A stretch of DNA of 64,000 nucleotides from Halomonas salipaludis (GTDB taxonomy: Bacteria; Pseudomonadota; Gammaproteobacteria; Pseudomonadales; Halomonadaceae): the NCBI RefSeq assembly GCF_002286975.1, contig NZ_NSKB01000005.1, positions 372,001 to 436,000 of the forward strand, read 5' to 3'. Each line of letters starts with the position of its first letter. The first letter of the stretch is position 1. Position numbers and translations under genes: made by a program. Below, in pieces: positions 60,947 to 64,000 of the stretch. The notes under the pieces are model-generated. The model had not been told where the DNA came from. It did no database searches and saw nothing but the letters and a program-made list of their open reading frames with translations.

Positions 60947-60974
60947 TTGACATCGAAACCGCGCACTGTAGAAT
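60947..60974 (+). promoter_or_regulatory. Sigma70-type promoter for the tRNA cluster
   Basis: Consensus TTGACA (60947-60952) and TAGAAT (60969-60974) with a 16-bp spacer. The predicted start near 60981 is about 12 bp before the first tRNA. Confidence 0.8.
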
Positions 60975-60992
60975 GCGTCGCCACGTACCGAG

Positions 60993-61068
60993 GGGTGGTT
61001 AGCTCAGTTGGGAGAGCACCAGCCTTACAAGCTGGGGGTCACTGGTTCGAACCCAGTACCACCCACCA
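60993..61068 (+). tRNA. tRNA-Val (anticodon TAC)
   Basis: 76 nt. Acceptor GGGTGGT/ACCACCC, anticodon stem CCAGC/GCTGG with loop CTTACAA giving anticodon TAC, T arm with GGTTCGAACCC, CCA encoded. Confidence 0.97.
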
Positions 61069-61121
61069 TCGCCCAGCGATGGGGCCTGAGACAGCAGGCT
61101 TGGATACGTAGGAAACACAGC

Positions 61122-61198
61122 GGACCGGTAGTTCAGTTGGTTAGAATGCCGGCCTGTCACGCCGGAGGTCGCGGGTTCGAGTCCCGTCCGGTCCGCCA
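61122..61198 (+). tRNA. tRNA-Asp (anticodon GTC), copy 1
   Basis: 77 nt. Acceptor GGACCGG/CCGGTCC, anticodon stem CCGGC/GCCGG with loop CTGTCAC giving anticodon GTC, CCA encoded. Confidence 0.97.
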
Positions 61199-61275
61199 GT
61201 TTTCCAATCGGCAGTTCGCTGCCAGCAGCACCAGGCAAGATGCGCGCTCTGGCCGACAGGCCTTATCGCCACTGC

Positions 61276-61352
61276 GGACCGGTAGTTCAGTTGGTTAGAA
61301 TGCCGGCCTGTCACGCCGGAGGTCGCGGGTTCGAGTCCCGTCCGGTCCGCCA
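61276..61352 (+). tRNA. tRNA-Asp (anticodon GTC), copy 2
   Basis: Identical to the tRNA-Asp at 61122-61198, CCA encoded; 77-bp spacer upstream. Confidence 0.97.
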
Positions 61353-61384
61353 TGTCTGTGCCTGTCTTATTTTGTCGTACGCGT

Positions 61385-61461
61385 GGGTGATTAGCTCAGT
61401 TGGTTAGAGCACCAGCCTCACATGCTGGGGGTCACTGGTTCGAATCCGGTATCACCCACCA
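61385..61461 (+). tRNA. tRNA-Val (anticodon CAC)
   Basis: 77 nt. Acceptor GGGTGAT/ATCACCC, anticodon stem CCAGC/GCTGG with loop CTCACAT giving anticodon CAC, CCA encoded. A second valine isoacceptor, distinct from the TAC species upstream. Confidence 0.96.
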
Positions 61462-61465
61462 TCGC

Positions 61466-61542
61466 GGACCGGTAGTTCAGTTGGTTAGAATGCCGGCCTG
61501 TCACGCCGGAGGTCGCGGGTTCGAGTCCCGTCCGGTCCGCCA
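61466..61542 (+). tRNA. tRNA-Asp (anticodon GTC), copy 3
   Basis: Third identical tRNA-Asp, CCA encoded, only 4 bp after the tRNA-Val(CAC). Confidence 0.97.
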
Positions 61543-61566
61543 TATCGACAACCCCGAATTCTGCAG

Positions 61567-61592
61567 ACCCCGAGCCGAGGCTCGGGGTTTTT
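61567..61592 (+). terminator. Rho-independent terminator of the tRNA cluster
   Basis: 9-bp stem ACCCCGAGC-cgag-GCTCGGGGT followed by TTTT. Confidence 0.9.
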
Positions 61593-61596
61593 GCTG

Positions 61597-62505
61597 TCAG
61601 CCTTCCTCGAACCACTCCACCAGCGTCGGAAAGACCTCCTGCATTGCGCTGGGGTGGGTCAGCATGTCGAGATGGCCGTAGTCGCGACTGAGCCCCTGGT
61701 CGCGACCCAGCACCAGGTGGCGCTGGCGGTGCGGGCCGCACTCCGCGGCGAAGCGTGCCACATCGGCGGGGTGGCCCAGGGCGCGATCCGCGGCACCGGC
61801 GATATGCAGCACCGGCGGCAGGCCGCCGTCGGCCAGCGCCGCGGCGTAGTCGAAGCCGTCGCGACGGTCGACCCATGGCCTGGGGCGCACCCAGTCGGCG
61901 CCCTGGCGATGGCTGCCGGCATACTCGTCGTCGCTACCCCAGCGCAGCGCCCGCGCCGGCAGGTAGCCGCACACTCCTCTCGCCAGCGGCGCCAGCCCCT
62001 TCCAGATCAGGTCGACGTAGAGCAGCCGCTGCGGGGTCCAGCTTTTCACGCTACGCTTGGTACCGAAGTAGGCTTGGCGCGCGACGCGATCGCGCAGCGT
62101 CGCAGAGCGCGCCAGGCTCGAGGCGAGCAGCACCCCACCCCAGGAGTGAGCGACCAGATGCAGGCGCGCGGCGCCGGACAGCGCCAGGCAGGCCTCGATT
62201 GCCGCCGGGATCTCGTCGACGATGACGTCGGTCTGGTCCAGCGCGATGCCGCGTGCCGGCTGCGGCGGTGCCTCGCCGCGGCCGCGCTGGTCGGCGACGA
62301 ACACTTCATAGCCGTGGCGGGCCAGCCACGGTGCCAGGCCCTTGCCCGAGCGACTGTGAAAGATACGCCCCGACTCGATGGCGCCGTGCCAGCACAGCAC
62401 GCAGCCGCGCGGTCTGCCCTGCGGACGAAAGCGGGTGAGGTGCACGGCGCCCTGTGCGAGGGGCACGGCGTGGCGTTCGACGGGGCTGACGGCAAGGTCG
62501 GACAT
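61597..62505 (-). CDS. Alpha/beta hydrolase (serine aminopeptidase/lysophospholipase-like)
   Basis: A 302-residue hydrolase. The oxyanion region is LCWHGAIESGRIF, the conserved core FVADQRGRGEAPPQP, and the nucleophile elbow is LVAHSWGGVLLASS (Ser about residue 122). The acid is probably the Asp in HIAGAADRALG and the His is in DYGHLDML near the C-terminus. There is no signal peptide. The pattern resembles the Hydrolase_4 (lysophospholipase/monoglyceride lipase) group; the substrate is unknown. An AAGGAG site precedes the ATG. It converges on the tRNA terminator. Confidence 0.82.
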   Translation of the reverse strand: MSDLAVSPVERHAVPLAQGAVHLTRFRPQGRPRGCVLCWHGAIESGRIFHSRSGKGLAPWLARHGYEVFVADQRGRGEAPPQPARGIALDQTDVIVDEIPAAIEACLALSGAARLHLVAHSWGGVLLASSLARSATLRDRVARQAYFGTKRSVKSWTPQRLLYVDLIWKGLAPLARGVCGYLPARALRWGSDDEYAGSHRQGADWVRPRPWVDRRDGFDYAAALADGGLPPVLHIAGAADRALGHPADVARFAAECGPHRQRHLVLGRDQGLSRDYGHLDMLTHPSAMQEVFPTLVEWFEEG

Positions 62506-62545
62506 GAGGGCTCCTTGGCGATGATGAAATGCCGCTACGGCCTTG

Positions 62546-62701
62546 GAGGGTGTCTACAAATTACTGCGCTTGGCCATGCTGCGTTGAAATCACCTTCAAA
62601 ATGCTCATTTACACACTCGTAAACTCGCGCGCGAGCCCGGTCCGTTTTTCAGCTGATTTCGCCTTGCCTGGCCTTCGCTCGTGACTTTTGTAAACACCCT
62701 C
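62546..62701. repeat. 156-bp terminal-inverted-repeat element (MITE-like)
   Basis: Bounded by GAGGGTGTCTACAAA (62546-62560) and TTTGTAAACACCCTC (62687-62701), which are inverted copies differing at one base. The interior has an AT-rich stretch with CATTTACACACTCGTAAACTC and a CTCGCGCGCGAG palindrome, and no open frame of note. No target-site duplication is clear. It lies between the divergent starts of the hydrolase and fadH genes. Confidence 0.75.
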
Positions 62702-62795
62702 TTGGTCGGGATTGAGTCTCTGGGCGGTTCGTCTACACTCTACCGCAGAATTGTCATACAGTTGTTTGAATTTTGCCGCAAACGAGGCAGCCGCC

Positions 62796-64000
62796 GTGAC
62801 CGACTATCCACACCTGTTCCGTCCCCTGACCCTGGGCAGCGTGACGCTGCCCAACCGCGTGCTGATGGGCTCCATGCACACCAATCTCGAGGAGGCGCCG
62901 GACGGCTACGCGCGCCTCGCCGCCTTCTATGCTGAGCGCGCCCGCGCCGGGGTTGCGCTGATCGTTACCGGCGGCATCGCGCCCAACCCCGAGGGCGCGG
63001 TGTTCCAGGGCGCTGCCAAGCTGACCTGCAGCGAGGAGGCCGAGCGCCATCGGCCGGTGGTCGAGGCGGTGCACGCCGAGGGCGGGCGCCTGTGTCTGCA
63101 GATCCTCCACGCCGGGCGCTACGCCTACTCCCCCGAGCTGGTGGCACCCTCGGCGCTGCAGGCGCCGATCAACCCCTTCACACCGCGTGCGCTCTCCAGT
63201 GACGAGGTCGAGCAGCAGATCGACGACTATGTGCGCTGCGCCAGCCTGGCCTGCGACGCCGGCTACGACGGCGTCGAGGTGATGGGCTCGGAAGGCTACC
63301 TGATCAACCAGTTCCTGTGCCTGCGCACCAACCAGCGCGAGGACGCCTGGGGCGGAGCATTCGAGAACCGCATGCGCTTGCCGGTGGAGATCGTGCGGCG
63401 CATCCGTGCCGCCCTGGGCGACGATTTCCTGATCATCTTCCGGTTGTCGATGATCGATCTGGTCGAGGAGGGCAGCAGCTGGGACGAGATCGTGACCCTG
63501 GGCCGGGCCATCGAGGACGCCGGCGCCAGCCTGATCAACACTGGCATCGGCTGGCACGAGGCGCGGGTGCCGACCATCGTCACCAGCGTGCCGCGGGCGG
63601 CCTTCAGCGAGGTCACCCGGCGCATGAAGGCCGAGTTGTCGATTCCGCTGATTGCCACCAACCGCATCAATATGCCCGAGGTGGCGGAGCGGGTACTGGC
63701 CGACGGCCACGCCGACATGGTCTCCATGGCGCGCCCCTTCCTCGCCGACCCCGAGTGGGTGGCCAAGGCCGCCGAGGGGCGCAGTGCCGAGATCAATACC
63801 TGCATCGCTTGCAACCAGGCGTGCCTCGACCACACCTTCCAGGGCAAGCTGACCTCGTGCTTGGTCAACCCGCGCGCCTGCCACGAGACCGAGCTCATCA
63901 TCGAGCCCGCCGCCGAGCCGCGCGATATCGCGGTGGTCGGCGGTGGCCCGGCGGGCCTGGCGACCGCAGTGACCGCGGCCAGCCGCGGCCACCGGGTCAC
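62796..64000 (+). CDS. fadH: 2,4-dienoyl-CoA reductase (NADPH) FadH, 3' end outside window
   Basis: An auxiliary beta-oxidation enzyme reducing 2,4-dienoyl-CoA from unsaturated fatty acids; an Fe-S flavoprotein with FMN and FAD. The first 401 codons are present and open to the window end. The N-terminal TIM barrel matches E. coli FadH closely (NRVLMGSMHTNLEE, LVAPSALQAPIN). Active-site residues lie in EVMGSEGYLINQF (Tyr) and GIGWHEAR (His). The 4Fe-4S cysteines are in CIACNQACLDH and TSCLVNPRAC. The FAD/NADPH domain begins at VVGGGPAGLAT near the edge. The start is GTG at 62796 with GAGG upstream. Confidence 0.94.
   Translation, partial: MTDYPHLFRPLTLGSVTLPNRVLMGSMHTNLEEAPDGYARLAAFYAERARAGVALIVTGGIAPNPEGAVFQGAAKLTCSEEAERHRPVVEAVHAEGGRLCLQILHAGRYAYSPELVAPSALQAPINPFTPRALSSDEVEQQIDDYVRCASLACDAGYDGVEVMGSEGYLINQFLCLRTNQREDAWGGAFENRMRLPVEIVRRIRAALGDDFLIIFRLSMIDLVEEGSSWDEIVTLGRAIEDAGASLINTGIGWHEARVPTIVTSVPRAAFSEVTRRMKAELSIPLIATNRINMPEVAERVLADGHADMVSMARPFLADPEWVAKAAEGRSAEINTCIACNQACLDHTFQGKLTSCLVNPRACHETELIIEPAAEPRDIAVVGGGPAGLATAVTAASRGHRV

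Noticed and set aside
61122-61542. CRISPR-like array from three identical 77-bp units
   Set aside because: The repeated units are complete tRNA-Asp genes with unequal spacers (77 and 113 bp, the latter containing a tRNA-Val); no cas genes are present.
61008-61876. Short open frames over the tRNA cluster
   Set aside because: They read through tRNA sequence in both directions and repeat because the tRNAs are repeated.

Overview
The window is bacterial chromosome from a high-GC gammaproteobacterium, most likely a member of the Halomonadaceae (Halomonas or a close relative). The evidence is the protein content, the Pseudomonas-like neighbourhoods (CrbS/CrbR with acs, ccoNOPQ-GHIS-hemN-anr) and two kinds of short intergenic repeat. 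The taxonomic call is inference from protein resemblance and gene order; no 16S rRNA gene is present. No transposase, integrase, phage gene or CRISPR array was seen.

Layout. 1-9.5 kb is conserved housekeeping: end of rluB, two tRNA-Lys genes, nadA, bepA (minus), tusA-perM, bcp (minus), dapA-bamC-MBL hydrolase-purC. 9.5-19.8 kb is an accessory catabolic cluster on the plus strand: a three-subunit molybdenum hydroxylase with a CoxG-like domain fused to the large subunit, an acyl-CoA ligase, a crotonase, a BenE-type permease, the XdhC cofactor factor and an AraC regulator. 19.8-34.7 kb is again core: nadC-trmO (minus), ampD, aceE-aceF, adk, tsaB-rsmJ, plsB (minus), a cardiolipin-synthase-like phospholipase D, a UPF0149 protein and a SprT-like protein.

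34.8-47.7 kb is an acetate block: acs, response regulator crbR, then on the minus strand a two-part Na+/solute symporter (DUF4212 small subunit plus large subunit), a small membrane protein and the 1314-residue symporter-fused sensor kinase crbS. On the plus strand follow a cNMP/CBS/nucleotidyltransferase protein and a DnaQ-like exonuclease. 47.7-60.1 kb holds ttcA and, on the minus strand, the microaerobic respiration set ccoNOQP, ccoGHIS, a TauE-like membrane protein, hemN and fnr/anr, with a near-consensus FNR/Anr box upstream of ccoN. 60.1-64 kb has an alpha/beta hydrolase, five tRNAs (two Val isoacceptors, three identical Asp), another hydrolase, a 156-bp terminal-inverted-repeat element and the 5' part of fadH.

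The signals most worth a second look are (1) an intergenic repeat family with three full copies and one degraded copy, whose helices are kept by compensatory base changes, and (2) the molybdenum hydroxylase/CoA-ligase cluster, whose substrate cannot be read from the sequence but which looks like a self-contained pathway for a (hetero)aromatic or related acid.
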